58,729 nt of DNA from CAZSHX01 sp964606895 (GCA_964606895.1 CAZSHX010000021.1:1-58729); one strand, 5' to 3'; shown: positions 8,519-18,409, numbered from the stretch's first letter. Notes: generated by a model not told the origin, from the sequence alone. Program-made: numbers and translations.

Positions 8519-8995
8519 ATGCAAGCAGAAGAAATTTACAAAAAACTTCAGGACAATTTTGGGACAGCCGCGATTGAATTCAAATCCGAGGCTCCTTCCG
8601 ATGCGTTTGCCGTAGTAAAAGCCGATAAGATTTGCGATATTTCATTATTTCTTCGCGACGACGAAGATTTGAAATTTGATTATCTTAAATGCCTGAGCGG
8701 TATGGACCTTGGCGAAAATCTTGGTGTTGTCTATCATTTATATTCAATGAAGTTTGCACATCATTTTGTTGTAAAAGTAATGGTTCCTAAGGATAACCCC
8801 AAAGTTCCGACTGTCGAAAGAGTCTGGCGAACAGCCGACTGGCACGAAAGAGAAACTTTTGATTTGATTGGGGTGATTTTCGAAGGTCATAGTAATCTAA
8901 TCAGAATCCTTTGTCCTTACGATTGGGAAGGGCATCCATTGCAGAAAAACTACGAAACACCGGAATACTATCATGGAATGAAAGTTCCTTATTAA
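8519..8995 (+). CDS. nuoC: NADH-quinone oxidoreductase subunit C
   Basis: This 158-residue 30-kDa-type subunit belongs to the peripheral connecting arm and binds NuoD. The diagnostic segment is VERVWRTADWHERETFDLIGVIFEGH, followed by RILCPYDWEGHPLQKNY, which matches the family end. It is a separate gene, not fused to nuoD as in enterobacteria. The start ATG at 8519 is the only sensible one. Confidence 0.97.
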   Translation: MQAEEIYKKLQDNFGTAAIEFKSEAPSDAFAVVKADKICDISLFLRDDEDLKFDYLKCLSGMDLGENLGVVYHLYSMKFAHHFVVKVMVPKDNPKVPTVERVWRTADWHERETFDLIGVIFEGHSNLIRILCPYDWEGHPLQKNYETPEYYHGMKVPY

Positions 8996-9030
8996 TAATA
9001 TTTAAGAAAAAAATAAACTAATTATACAGG

Positions 9031-10191
9031 TTGCTTAAAGTGGGCGATACAAAAAAGATAGAATTTACTTATAGTCAGATTGAATCCGACAGGATGAGAG
9101 TCAATGTCGGTCCTCAGCATCCCTCAACTCACGGAGTATTAAGACTTGAAGTGGAGATTGACGGCGAGATTGTTACTGAAGTAGTTCCCCATTTGGGTTA
9201 TCTTCACCGCTGTTTCGAAAAACATGCAGAGAAAATGACTTATCCTCAGATCATTCCTTATATTGACAGGATTGATTACATTGCCTCGATGAACAACGAA
9301 TGGCCTTATGTTATGGCTTTGGAAAAAATGCTTGACATTAAGATTCCCGACCGTGTGGAATACATTCGTGTTATTATGGCTGAACTTAACCGTATTGCAA
9401 ATCATCAGATTGCTGTTGCTACTTTTGGTTTGGATGCAGGAGCTTTTACTCCGTTTCTTTATTATTTCCGTGACAGGGAATACATCCTGGCGATTCTTGA
9501 AAAAGCATCTGGTGCCAGACTTCTTTTCAACTATTTCTGGGTTGGCGGACTTGCCGCCGATGTTCATCCTACTTTCAAACAGGATGTGCTTGATGTTGTG
9601 AAGCAGGTTAGAAAAACCAATGCCGAAGTGATGGATCTTTTGATTTATAACAAAATATTTGTTGACCGTACTGCAAACGTCGGAATTCTGCCCGCAGATG
9701 TTGCAATCAGCTACGCTTGCAGTGGTCCTGTTCTTAGAGGTTCAGGCGTTAAATGGGACCTTAGAAAAAATGAAGTATATTCGATATATGATAGATTCGA
9801 CTTCGACATACCTGTTGGTGTTGGCGAAGTTGGTGTAGTTGGCGATTGCTGGGATAGAAATATTGTTAGAATGCACGAAATGGAGCAAAGTTGCCGTATT
9901 CTTGAGCAAGCAGTTGCTCAGATGCCTGACGAAGGAGATGTTCAATCTGCATTACCCAAAAAGGTAAGACCTCCGAAAGGTGAAATTTACATGAGAGCCG
10001 AAAACCCGAAAGGTGATTTAGGTTTCTATATTGTAAGCAATGGAACCGACAAACCCGATAGAGTAAGGGCAAGAGGAACAAGTTTTGTAAACTTAAGCGT
10101 TCTACCCGAAATTTCAAAGGGTTATATGTTTGCCGATTTAATTCTGATTCTCGGCAGTATTGATATTGTTCTTGGCGAAGTGGACAGATAA
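9031..10191 (+). CDS. nuoD: NADH-quinone oxidoreductase subunit D
   Basis: This 49-kDa-type subunit forms the quinone pocket together with NuoB. It contains VNVGPQHPSTHGVLRLEVE, the HLGYLHRCFEKHAE motif and the late segment LPEISKGYMFADLILILGSIDIVLGEVDR. Length is 386 residues from a TTG at 9031. That start is chosen because related proteins carry 15-30 residues before GPQHPSTHG, but a GTG at 9040 or an ATG at 9094 cannot be excluded. No Shine-Dalgarno sequence decides it. The end lies 25 bases before the chosen nuoH start. Confidence 0.95.
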   Translation: MLKVGDTKKIEFTYSQIESDRMRVNVGPQHPSTHGVLRLEVEIDGEIVTEVVPHLGYLHRCFEKHAEKMTYPQIIPYIDRIDYIASMNNEWPYVMALEKMLDIKIPDRVEYIRVIMAELNRIANHQIAVATFGLDAGAFTPFLYYFRDREYILAILEKASGARLLFNYFWVGGLAADVHPTFKQDVLDVVKQVRKTNAEVMDLLIYNKIFVDRTANVGILPADVAISYACSGPVLRGSGVKWDLRKNEVYSIYDRFDFDIPVGVGEVGVVGDCWDRNIVRMHEMEQSCRILEQAVAQMPDEGDVQSALPKKVRPPKGEIYMRAENPKGDLGFYIVSNGTDKPDRVRARGTSFVNLSVLPEISKGYMFADLILILGSIDIVLGEVDR

Positions 10192-10216
10192 TTTAAAAAT
10201 AAATTTTGAAAAAGTA

Positions 10217-11269
10217 ATGGAAACAACAAATTTCATTTACAATCTGATTAACAACGATATTGTTGCAATGGTCATAATCGGGGCTTTACCTTTGGTTTTC
10301 CTGATATCTTATGCTTTGCTTGCAATATTGGGAGAACTTAAGATTTCGGCATGGATTCAGGAACGTCTTGGACCTATGAGAACAGGTCCTTGGGGAATTC
10401 TTCAACCTATTGCCGAAGTTGTGAAGCTTCTGCAAAAGGAAGATATTACTCCCGATAAGGCAAACAAGCCTCTTTATAATCTTGCACCATTTATTATCTT
10501 TACAGGAGCTTACGCAAGTTTCGCAGTAATTCCATTCAGTTCTCATTTTGTACCTGCAGGCATTAATCTTGGCTTGTTTTTTATTTTTGCTGTCGGTTCG
10601 ATTGCAATCATAGGGATTGTGATGGGCGGTTGGGCATCAAATAACAAATACTCGCTGATTGGTGCAATGCGTTCGGTGTCTCAGATCGTCAGCTACGAAA
10701 TTCCGGGTGCGATGGCAATTCTTTCTATTGCTGTTCTTTCGAGTAGCTTGAATATGCAGGTTATTAACCAACAGCAGGGCGGATGGTTTTGGAACTGGTA
10801 TTTGTTTGGTGGTCCGGGACCGTTGTCAAAACTTTGGGTGATACCGTTTACTATGGGATTGTGTCTGATTTACATGATTGCATCTCTTGCAGAAACCAAC
10901 AGAACTCCTTTTGATATTCCTGAAGGCGAATCCGAACTTGTTGCCGGATACCACACAGAATACAGCGGAATGAAATTCGCGATGTTTTTCTTTGCTGAGT
11001 ATGCAAATATGTTTGTTGTGTCGGCAGTTCTTGCAACAGTATTTTTGGGCGGATGGAATTCACCTTTTGGTAATTTTATGAGCGGTCCTTACTGGGGAGT
11101 ATTTTGGTTCATCGGCAAAGCATTTTTTGTTGTCTATCTCCAGATTTGGTTAAGGTGGACCCTGCCAAGGCTCAGAGTTGACCAGCTTATGTATTTGGGA
11201 TGGAAAGTATTGCTTCCGTTTGCATTTGTATGCTTTTTAGCTATCAGTTTGTTCAGGATGCTAAATTAA
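10217..11269 (+). CDS. nuoH: NADH-quinone oxidoreductase subunit H
   Basis: This 350-residue membrane subunit has about eight helices and links the peripheral and membrane arms at the quinone channel. Conserved pieces are QERLGPMRTGPWGILQPIAE, LLQKEDITPDKA, ETNRTPFDIPEGESELVAGY and WLRWTLPRLRVDQLMYLGWK. The ATG at 10217 (METTNF) is preferred. A longer frame starting inside nuoD at 10160 would add 19 residues with no family match. Confidence 0.97.
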   Translation: METTNFIYNLINNDIVAMVIIGALPLVFLISYALLAILGELKISAWIQERLGPMRTGPWGILQPIAEVVKLLQKEDITPDKANKPLYNLAPFIIFTGAYASFAVIPFSSHFVPAGINLGLFFIFAVGSIAIIGIVMGGWASNNKYSLIGAMRSVSQIVSYEIPGAMAILSIAVLSSSLNMQVINQQQGGWFWNWYLFGGPGPLSKLWVIPFTMGLCLIYMIASLAETNRTPFDIPEGESELVAGYHTEYSGMKFAMFFFAEYANMFVVSAVLATVFLGGWNSPFGNFMSGPYWGVFWFIGKAFFVVYLQIWLRWTLPRLRVDQLMYLGWKVLLPFAFVCFLAISLFRMLN

Positions 11270-11307
11270 TTGTAGAAAAAAGAACCTTTGGAGGTTAAAA
11301 TAAATAT

Positions 11308-11907
11308 ATGACAAAATACTTTAAAAACGTTTGGCTTGGTTTGTGGACAGTACTTGTTGGAATGAAAATCACATTTCGGCATCTTTTCGAACCTAATGTG
11401 ACAGTTCAGTATCCGAACGAGCAATATCCTATTCCTTCAAATGCAAGGAACAGACTCATCCTTGAGCCTGAACTCTGCAACGGTTGCAATAGTTGCGTCA
11501 GGGCTTGCCCCGTAAATTGCATTACCGTTGATACATTGAGGGTAGTTCCCGACGATCCCGAACAGCCGATGCTTGGAGACGGTTCGAAAAGAAAACTCTG
11601 GGTTCCGGTTTATGATATTGATTTTGCAAAATGCTGTTTTTGCAGTCTTTGCACAACTGTTTGTCCTACTCTTGCTGTTCATCACACTACGGAATTTGAA
11701 TATTCTACTTACGACAGGAATGAACTGCTTTATCATTTTTCGGATATGAGTCCTGAAAAGATAAAAGTAAAACAGCAAATGTTTGAAGAATACCAGGCTA
11801 AAGAAAAAGCCGCAAAAGCTGAAGCCGCCCTTAAAGCCGCCGAAGCAAAAGCAAAAGCCGAAGCTGCTGCTAAAACAGCACCTCAGGTAGAAGAAAAAAA
11901 GGACTAA
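11308..11907 (+). CDS. nuoI: NADH-quinone oxidoreductase subunit I
   Basis: This ferredoxin-like subunit holds two [4Fe-4S] clusters (N6a, N6b). The ligand sets are Cys57/60/63/67 in CNGCNSCVRACP and Cys109/112/115/119 in CCFCSLCTTVCP. The body ends near residue 155. A 40-residue tail rich in Ala, Lys and Glu follows (about 160-199), which is absent from most NuoI proteins and probably forms one long helix or stays disordered. GGAGG lies about 15 bases before the ATG. Confidence 0.97.
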   Translation: MTKYFKNVWLGLWTVLVGMKITFRHLFEPNVTVQYPNEQYPIPSNARNRLILEPELCNGCNSCVRACPVNCITVDTLRVVPDDPEQPMLGDGSKRKLWVPVYDIDFAKCCFCSLCTTVCPTLAVHHTTEFEYSTYDRNELLYHFSDMSPEKIKVKQQMFEEYQAKEKAAKAEAALKAAEAKAKAEAAAKTAPQVEEKKD

Positions 11908-11945
11908 GAATTTAATAGTAGAAAATAAATTTAAGAATCAAAATT

Positions 11946-12449
11946 ATGGATTTATTTGACATCATCTTTTATTTCATGGCTTTAATCACGGTCGGTTCGG
12001 CTGTGTTAGTCGTGATTTCCAAAAACATCATGTATTCGGCTTTTTCATTGCTGTTTACTTTTTTTGGAGTTGCAGGTTTGTATGTTCTGCTGAATGCGGA
12101 TTTTCTTGCTATTACGCAGATTATGATTTACATCGGTGGAATTCTGATACTGATTATTTTTGGAGTGATGCTCACGACGAAAATAGCAGGTGTTGATATG
12201 AAATCGGGTATTACTGGAAAAATCCAGCTTGGTATTGCCGCTTTGCTTTCGGGAGGGTTATTTGTTCTGCTTGCAGTAATTTTTGCGGGTACAAAATGGT
12301 TCACTGCTCCTTCACAGCCTGTTCAAAGCACAATTAATCAAATTGGTAACGAATTATTGACAAATTATCTGCTTGCATTCGAAGCGGCATCTGTTCTGCT
12401 TCTCATCGCCATTGTCGGAGCGGCGTTAATTGCAAGAAGGAAACATTAA
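11946..12449 (+). CDS. nuoJ: NADH-quinone oxidoreductase subunit J
   Basis: This 167-residue membrane subunit has five predicted helices. The third contains YIGGILILIIFGVMLT, the pi-bulge helix region typical of NuoJ/ND6. It ends with the short basic AARRKH-like tail (LIARRKH). It lies between nuoI and nuoK in the standard order, with nuoK starting 18 bases later. Confidence 0.96.
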   Translation: MDLFDIIFYFMALITVGSAVLVVISKNIMYSAFSLLFTFFGVAGLYVLLNADFLAITQIMIYIGGILILIIFGVMLTTKIAGVDMKSGITGKIQLGIAALLSGGLFVLLAVIFAGTKWFTAPSQPVQSTINQIGNELLTNYLLAFEAASVLLLIAIVGAALIARRKH

Positions 12450-12466
12450 TATTTAAGGTATAAATT

Positions 12467-12775
12467 ATGGCTATCGGCTTAACACATTATCTTGTTGTAA
12501 GTGCCATCTTGTTTACTCTTGGACTTTTTGGCATAATCACTCGAAAAAATGCTATCATGGTTTTGATGGGACTTGAGTTGGTTCTCAACTCGGCGAACAT
12601 TAATTTCATCGCATTTGCGAAATATGGCGGACTGAATATTCAAGGTCACATTGCGGCTATATTCGTGATTATTCTTGCCGCCGCCGAAGCGGCTGTTGCT
12701 TTGGCGATAATTCTGAATATTTATCAGAACTATCATCATGTGAATATTGACGAAGTAGATAAGATGAAGGAGTAA
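12467..12775 (+). CDS. nuoK: NADH-quinone oxidoreductase subunit K
   Basis: This 102-residue, three-helix membrane subunit is related to MnhC antiporter subunits. The conserved GLFGIITRKNAIMVLMGLELVLNSANINF contains the helix-2 Glu in MGLELVLN, and AAAEAAVALAIIL carries the second buried Glu. Both acidic residues belong to the proton path. Length is exactly typical. Confidence 0.97.
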   Translation: MAIGLTHYLVVSAILFTLGLFGIITRKNAIMVLMGLELVLNSANINFIAFAKYGGLNIQGHIAAIFVIILAAAEAAVALAIILNIYQNYHHVNIDEVDKMKE

Positions 12776-12851
12776 CGGAACATACAGAGAAGTATGGCTG
12801 TTGCGTTTTAAATTTGAAAATAAACAATAAATAAATTAACAAAAAATAGTT

Positions 12852-15101
12852 ATGGCACCAGAAACGATATTACTGATTGCATCAATTATTCTTGTACTTC
12901 CTCTTTTTGGGTTTACAATCAATATCTTTTTCGGGAAAAAGCTCGGCAAAGCAAGCTCGGTTATTGCAACAACCATTATGGGGATTGATTTACTACTCTC
13001 CGTAATTCTTGTTATAACTAAGGTTTTTGGGCATATTGCAGATTATACTTTTATCTCTAAGAGCGGAGCTGTCCAGATTTACGCCAGCGATTTGATTGTT
13101 CAGGTGAAGCTGGCATGGATAAATCTCGATACTGTGGTTATTAAAGTCGGCTTTGCAATAGATAATCTTGCGGCTCTTATGCTCATTGTTGTAACACTCA
13201 TCAGCTTCCTGGTTCATCTTTTCTCTACCGAATATATGGCAGACGACAAGAGATTTTCCAGATATTTTGCATACTTAGGGCTTTTCACATTTTCAATGCT
13301 CGGAATTGTTATCGCAAACAATTTTTTGTTTATGTACATCTTTTGGGAACTTGTCGGAATCAGCTCATATCTTTTGATTGGTTTCTGGTACGAAAAGAAA
13401 TCAGCATCCGATGCAGGAAAGAAAGCATTTTTAGTCAATAGAATCGGAGATTTAGGATTTTTTGCCGGAATCATGATTATTTATCTGACTTACGGCAACT
13501 TGATGTTCGATGATGTGTTTGGCGGAATTGCAAAAGGCTTGATTCCTTTCGACAGCGGAACATGGCTAACAATTGCAGGTATTCTGATTTTCTGCGGAGC
13601 TATCGGTAAATCGGCTCAGTTTCCTCTTCACGTCTGGCTTCCTGACGCTATGGAAGGTCCCACACCCGTTAGTGCATTGATTCATGCCGCAACAATGGTT
13701 GCCGCAGGTGTTTATCTTGTTGCAAGAGTATTCCCGATGTTTTCGGCTGATGCATTAACTTTCATTGCCGTTACGGGAGCAATTACTGCTTTCCTTGCGG
13801 CTACAATAGCTTTAACTCAAACTGACTTTAAAAAAGTTCTGGCTTACTCTACGGTGAGCCAACTCGGATTTATGATTATGGCACTTGGCGTTGGTGCTTA
13901 TACTTCCGGTTTCTTCCATCTTGTAACTCACGCATGGTTTAAAGCGGCTCTCTTTTTGGCATCCGGTTCCGTCATTCATGCAATGCACCACGCAATGCAC
14001 AAAATGAATGATCACCATACTGACCCTCAGGATATTAGAAACATGGGTGGGCTGAGAAAGACTATGCCATGGACATACTATACATTTATTATTGTCACTC
14101 TGGCTATTTCCGGTGTTCCGCTTACTTCAGGATTCCTCAGTAAGGATTCAATCCTTGCAGGAACTCTTGCTTATGCTCAATTAACAGGCGGCTGGAGATG
14201 GCTGATTCCTATGGCGGCTTTCAGTGCGGCAGGTATGACTGCATTCTATATGTTCAGACTGCTAATTCTTGCTTTCCACGGCGGACACAAAACCGAAGTT
14301 GCAACCAAAACTCATGAAAATAAATTTGTAATAGTATTTCCATTAGTTCTTTTGTCTGTTATGTCGCTTTGGTTTTTCTACTCGCCAAATCCGACAGATG
14401 CAACAAAAGGTTGGTTCTATCAGAAAATTAAAGCTCCGGCAACGGTTGTTTCTGCTGAAAACCAGTTCCCGTTCTTGATGCCATTGAAAAGTGAACACAA
14501 AGCGGAAACCGCAACTGCCGCTCATTCTGCAGTTGCAGAAGGACATCAGGCAGTAGCTGAAGCACCAAAACATTCAGCACCTGCTGAAGGTTCTCACGGA
14601 ACTGCATCTGCTCATGGATATGCAACAAAATTTGAAGAAGCAACACATAAAGCTCACTTACCGGCAATGATACTTTCATTATTGATTGCAGGCGGCGGGA
14701 TTATGTTCTCATTCTTCATGTATCAGTTCAAGCTGTTCAATCCCGATAAAATTGCAGATATGATTAAACCTCTTTACAAAGGTTCACTCAATAAATGGTA
14801 TTTCGATGAAATTTATCATGCCACTGCAGTAGCTTTGACAATGGGGATTTCAAAAGTACTTGCTTACTTTGACAACTGGGTAATTGACGGAATAGTGAAC
14901 GCAAGCTCGTGGGCAACAAGAAAAGTATCGTACTTCACAGGTCACTTTGATAATATAGTAATAGATGGATTTGTCAATTTGTCAGCAAATGCAACGGGGA
15001 TGATGGGTTCGGCATTGAGAAAAGTTCAAACAGGCAGAATTCAAACTTATGTCGTGTTTGCTATTGTCGGTGTTATACTTTTATTCTATTTCCTATTGTA
15101 A
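12852..15101 (+). CDS. nuoL: NADH-quinone oxidoreductase subunit L, with His/Ala-rich insert
   Basis: This distal proton-pumping subunit is antiporter-like, 749 residues long, which is above the 600-650 usual for NuoL. The core motifs are present: FWELVGISSYLLIGFW with the pumping Glu, HVWLPDAMEGPTPVSALIHAATMVAAGVYL, and LAYSTVSQLGFM. The extra length is largely a low-complexity stretch at about residues 542-605, rich in Ala, His and Glu with eight His residues. It lies between the last core helices and the C-terminal piston-helix region. The reading frame is intact across it. Confidence 0.97.
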   Translation: MAPETILLIASIILVLPLFGFTINIFFGKKLGKASSVIATTIMGIDLLLSVILVITKVFGHIADYTFISKSGAVQIYASDLIVQVKLAWINLDTVVIKVGFAIDNLAALMLIVVTLISFLVHLFSTEYMADDKRFSRYFAYLGLFTFSMLGIVIANNFLFMYIFWELVGISSYLLIGFWYEKKSASDAGKKAFLVNRIGDLGFFAGIMIIYLTYGNLMFDDVFGGIAKGLIPFDSGTWLTIAGILIFCGAIGKSAQFPLHVWLPDAMEGPTPVSALIHAATMVAAGVYLVARVFPMFSADALTFIAVTGAITAFLAATIALTQTDFKKVLAYSTVSQLGFMIMALGVGAYTSGFFHLVTHAWFKAALFLASGSVIHAMHHAMHKMNDHHTDPQDIRNMGGLRKTMPWTYYTFIIVTLAISGVPLTSGFLSKDSILAGTLAYAQLTGGWRWLIPMAAFSAAGMTAFYMFRLLILAFHGGHKTEVATKTHENKFVIVFPLVLLSVMSLWFFYSPNPTDATKGWFYQKIKAPATVVSAENQFPFLMPLKSEHKAETATAAHSAVAEGHQAVAEAPKHSAPAEGSHGTASAHGYATKFEEATHKAHLPAMILSLLIAGGGIMFSFFMYQFKLFNPDKIADMIKPLYKGSLNKWYFDEIYHATAVALTMGISKVLAYFDNWVIDGIVNASSWATRKVSYFTGHFDNIVIDGFVNLSANATGMMGSALRKVQTGRIQTYVVFAIVGVILLFYFLL

Positions 15102-15197
15102 GAAAGTTTCTTGCTTAACAGGAAAACAGCACGAAGAAATTTTGATTTTTGTAATAAATAAAAAAATAATAAACAAATATATTTAACCGGAGGATTA

Positions 15198-16841
15198 ATG
15201 CAAGGTACATTCAGCTTTCCAATTTTAACATGGATTACATTCTTGCCTATTCTTGGAATGTTAATTGTCTTGCTCATCCCAACAGGAAAGGACGAAAAAA
15301 GTAAAAAGTTTTCGAAGAACCTTTTCAGATGGGTGACACTTGGAATTACGTTTGCTCAACTTATTCTGGCTGTAGTTATTTATCTCAATTATAACTATTC
15401 TCTTGGCGGAATAAATGATATTAAAGGATTCCAATTTATTGAGAAAGTTTCTTGGATCAGGTCGTATTTTCCATTAGTCGGATCAGTCAACATTGACTAT
15501 TTCCTTGGAATTGATGGAATCAGCGTCCCGATGATCCTTTTAACAGCAATAGTTTGCTTTGTCGCAGTTCTGCCTTCGTTCGGAATCGAGAAAGCTGTAA
15601 AAGGATACTTCGCAATGTATCTGCTTCTTGATTGCGGTATGATGGGTGTTTTCGTATCTCTCGATTTCTTCCTTTTCTATGTATTCTGGGAACTAATGCT
15701 GTTGCCGATGTACTTCCTGATAGGTATTTGGGGAGGTCCAAGAAAAGAATATGCCGCCATCAAGTTCTTTATTTATACTTTGGTTGGTTCGGTGTTCATG
15801 CTTTTGGTAATGATTGGACTCTACTTTAGTGTAGGTTCTTTCAATATGCTCGACATGATGGATTTATCCAAATATATCCCCGGCTCCATATTCGCAGGTC
15901 TTAACACAAATCTCCGGTATATAGCCTTTGTCGGTTTGTTCGTCGGATTTGCAATCAAAGTGCCTTCTGTACCTTTCCACACATGGCTCCCTGATGCTCA
16001 CGTAGAAGCTCCAACACCTATAAGTGTTATTCTTGCAGGTGTGCTTTTGAAGATGGGTGCATACGGTATGATTCGTATTGCATTCCCTATCTTCCCAGAT
16101 GCAGTTGGTTATTTCCAATCGCTTATTGCATGGGTAGGTATAATAAGTATCGTTTACGGTGCTCTATGTGCTTTGGGACAACATAAAGTAGGGAAGAGGG
16201 ATTTCAAGAAATTGATTGCCTATTCATCTGTGAGCCACATGGGTTATGTCATACTGGGACTTGCCTCAATGAGACCTGAAGGCGTTTCGGGAGCAATTTT
16301 CCAAATGTTCAACCACGGTATCATCACTTCTATGCTCTTCATGATTGTGGGCGTTGTTTATGACCGTTCCCACCTTAGAGGATTGGATGACTTTGGAGGT
16401 CTTGCCAACAAAATGCCGATTTACACCGGAGTTATGTCCATAGCTTTCTTTGCCGCAATCGGTTTGCCCGGTATGAGCGGATTTATCAGTGAAGCTATGA
16501 TATTCCTGGGTGCATTCAGCACATATCCTGTTTTGACAATCATTTCCGGTCTTGGTATTGTTTTGGGTGCGGCTTATATGCTGTGGACATTACAGAAAAT
16601 CTTCCTTGGTAAATTGCCTGAAAAATGGCAGGGACCGTGGGATCCTACAAGAGTAAAGTACAAACATGACGATGTAAACGCTCGCGAACTATTTGCTTTG
16701 GTTCCGCTTGCTGTTATCATCATTTTCCTGGGTGTTTACCCAAATCCGATGCTTAGCCTTATGAATTCATCCGTTAATCATTTTATTGACTTCATGAGAC
16801 CATTTGTGAAAATTGGCGGTCATCTGACTGCAATGTTATAA
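15198..16841 (+). CDS. nuoM: NADH-quinone oxidoreductase subunit M
   Basis: This middle antiporter-like proton pump of the membrane arm has 547 residues and about 14 helices. Motifs are FYVFWELMLLPMYFLIGIWGG, VPFHTWLPDAHVEAPTPISVILAGVLLKMG and LIAYSSVSHMGYVILG. GGAGGA lies about eight bases before the ATG, one of the stronger ribosome sites in the operon. The 96-base gap after nuoL is the longest inside the operon and shows no terminator. Confidence 0.97.
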   Translation: MQGTFSFPILTWITFLPILGMLIVLLIPTGKDEKSKKFSKNLFRWVTLGITFAQLILAVVIYLNYNYSLGGINDIKGFQFIEKVSWIRSYFPLVGSVNIDYFLGIDGISVPMILLTAIVCFVAVLPSFGIEKAVKGYFAMYLLLDCGMMGVFVSLDFFLFYVFWELMLLPMYFLIGIWGGPRKEYAAIKFFIYTLVGSVFMLLVMIGLYFSVGSFNMLDMMDLSKYIPGSIFAGLNTNLRYIAFVGLFVGFAIKVPSVPFHTWLPDAHVEAPTPISVILAGVLLKMGAYGMIRIAFPIFPDAVGYFQSLIAWVGIISIVYGALCALGQHKVGKRDFKKLIAYSSVSHMGYVILGLASMRPEGVSGAIFQMFNHGIITSMLFMIVGVVYDRSHLRGLDDFGGLANKMPIYTGVMSIAFFAAIGLPGMSGFISEAMIFLGAFSTYPVLTIISGLGIVLGAAYMLWTLQKIFLGKLPEKWQGPWDPTRVKYKHDDVNARELFALVPLAVIIIFLGVYPNPMLSLMNSSVNHFIDFMRPFVKIGGHLTAML

Positions 16842-16879
16842 ACAAGTGAATTATTAAAATAACATAAAAGAACTGATTT

Positions 16880-18388
16880 ATGATACCAATAGAGCAATTT
16901 GTTGCCGGACTGCTAAAAAGTGTTGGCTTATTTATACCTGAGACGGTATTGGTTATTACTTTCATGGTAGCCTTAGTCTTTGATTTGATATTTAAAAAAT
17001 CAAGAAATATTTCAGGTATTGTAGCCTTACTCGGTTTTGCAGTTGCAGGCTTTTTTCTCTTTCAACAAAACGGTGTGAGCTATATTGCATTTGCCAAGTC
17101 ATTTGTTGTTGACCCGTTTTCACAGTTTTTTAAGATAATCATTCTGCTAACCAGCTTTATCATAGTTGTATTCTCTTTCTTTTCGAAGGAGCTTTACAGC
17201 GAAGACCGTCCTTTGGGGGAATATTACACACTGATTGTCGGTATGACTTTCGGTATGTTTTTGCTTACAGGTGCTTCGAACATGATTCTGATTTATCTTG
17301 CAATAGAAACAATGAGTATTTCTTCATATATTCTTACCGGTTATACCAGAGAAATCAAACGTGCAAGCGAGGCATCACTTAAATATGTGATTTATGGTGC
17401 TGTTTCATCAGGTTTGATGATTTACGGTATTTCAATACTTTTTGGTTTGACAGGTTCTCTAAATTTGTATGATATTAATATTTATCTGGCTTCACATTCA
17501 GTCAATGTAGCACCGCTTCTAATAGCAAGTTTATTGATTGTTGCAGGGTTCGGTTATAAAATATCTGCAGTTCCTTTCCATTTCTGGACTCCCGATGTAT
17601 ATGAAGGTGCCCCTGTAACTATTACTGCTTTTCTTTCTGTTGCGTCAAAAGCCGCAGGTTTTGCAGTACTTATCAGATTCCTGAAAATCGGATTTATTGA
17701 TTCAGTTCCGGGAAACAACGAAATATGGACTTTGGTTCGTGGTATTGACTGGACTTTGATTCTTGCAATTCTTTCTGTTCTGACAATGACATTGGGTAAT
17801 TTAGTTGCTTTGTGGCAGACAAATATTAAAAGAATGTTAGCATATTCTTCGATTGCTCATGCAGGTTATTTGCTTATGGCAGTAACAGTTTTGAATAATA
17901 CCGGAGTTGCCGCTGTTCTGATTTATTTCTTCTTCTATATGCTAATGAATCTTGGAGCTTTCTATGTAGTTATGCTCATTGCAAACAAAATCGGCAGTGA
18001 AGAAATTGAAGATTACAACGGAATGGGCTATAGAGCACCCTTTTTGAGTATTTGTATGGCTTTGTTCCTGGTTTCTTTAACAGGGTTACCGCCAACAGCA
18101 GGATTCATCGGGAAACTTTACGTTTTTGCCGCAGTCATCAAAGCCGGATATATCTGGTTAGCAGTAGTTGGTGTCCTGAATAGTGTCGTGTCACTTTACT
18201 ACTATGTTAAAGTTTTCAGAAATATGTTCATTAAGGACATTGAAAGTAAAAAAGAACCTGTGAAAGTATCAATAGCCGGTATGATAGTCCTTGCTGTTTT
18301 AGCAATCCCCACATTGGCTTTGGGAATTTGGTTTGCACCGATTGTTAACTGGGCTAATGCCTCAGTCGGAATACTACTCGGCAACTAA
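16880..18388 (+). CDS. nuoN: NADH-quinone oxidoreductase subunit N
   Basis: This third antiporter-like subunit has 502 residues and is the last gene of the operon. Visible motifs are LIYLAIETMSISSYILTGY, VPFHFWTPDVYEGAPVTITAFLSVASKAAGF and LAYSSIAHAGYLLMAV, all in the expected order. A strong terminator follows 22 bases after the stop. The operon has no nuoE, nuoF or nuoG, so the NADH-oxidising module is encoded elsewhere or replaced. Confidence 0.97.
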   Translation: MIPIEQFVAGLLKSVGLFIPETVLVITFMVALVFDLIFKKSRNISGIVALLGFAVAGFFLFQQNGVSYIAFAKSFVVDPFSQFFKIIILLTSFIIVVFSFFSKELYSEDRPLGEYYTLIVGMTFGMFLLTGASNMILIYLAIETMSISSYILTGYTREIKRASEASLKYVIYGAVSSGLMIYGISILFGLTGSLNLYDINIYLASHSVNVAPLLIASLLIVAGFGYKISAVPFHFWTPDVYEGAPVTITAFLSVASKAAGFAVLIRFLKIGFIDSVPGNNEIWTLVRGIDWTLILAILSVLTMTLGNLVALWQTNIKRMLAYSSIAHAGYLLMAVTVLNNTGVAAVLIYFFFYMLMNLGAFYVVMLIANKIGSEEIEDYNGMGYRAPFLSICMALFLVSLTGLPPTAGFIGKLYVFAAVIKAGYIWLAVVGVLNSVVSLYYYVKVFRNMFIKDIESKKEPVKVSIAGMIVLAVLAIPTLALGIWFAPIVNWANASVGILLGN

Positions 18389-18409
18389 AGATTTAAATGT
18401 TTATTTAAT

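Noticed and set aside
9139..9567. Minus-strand frame of 142 codons opposite nuoD
   Set aside because: Antisense shadow of a highly conserved subunit.
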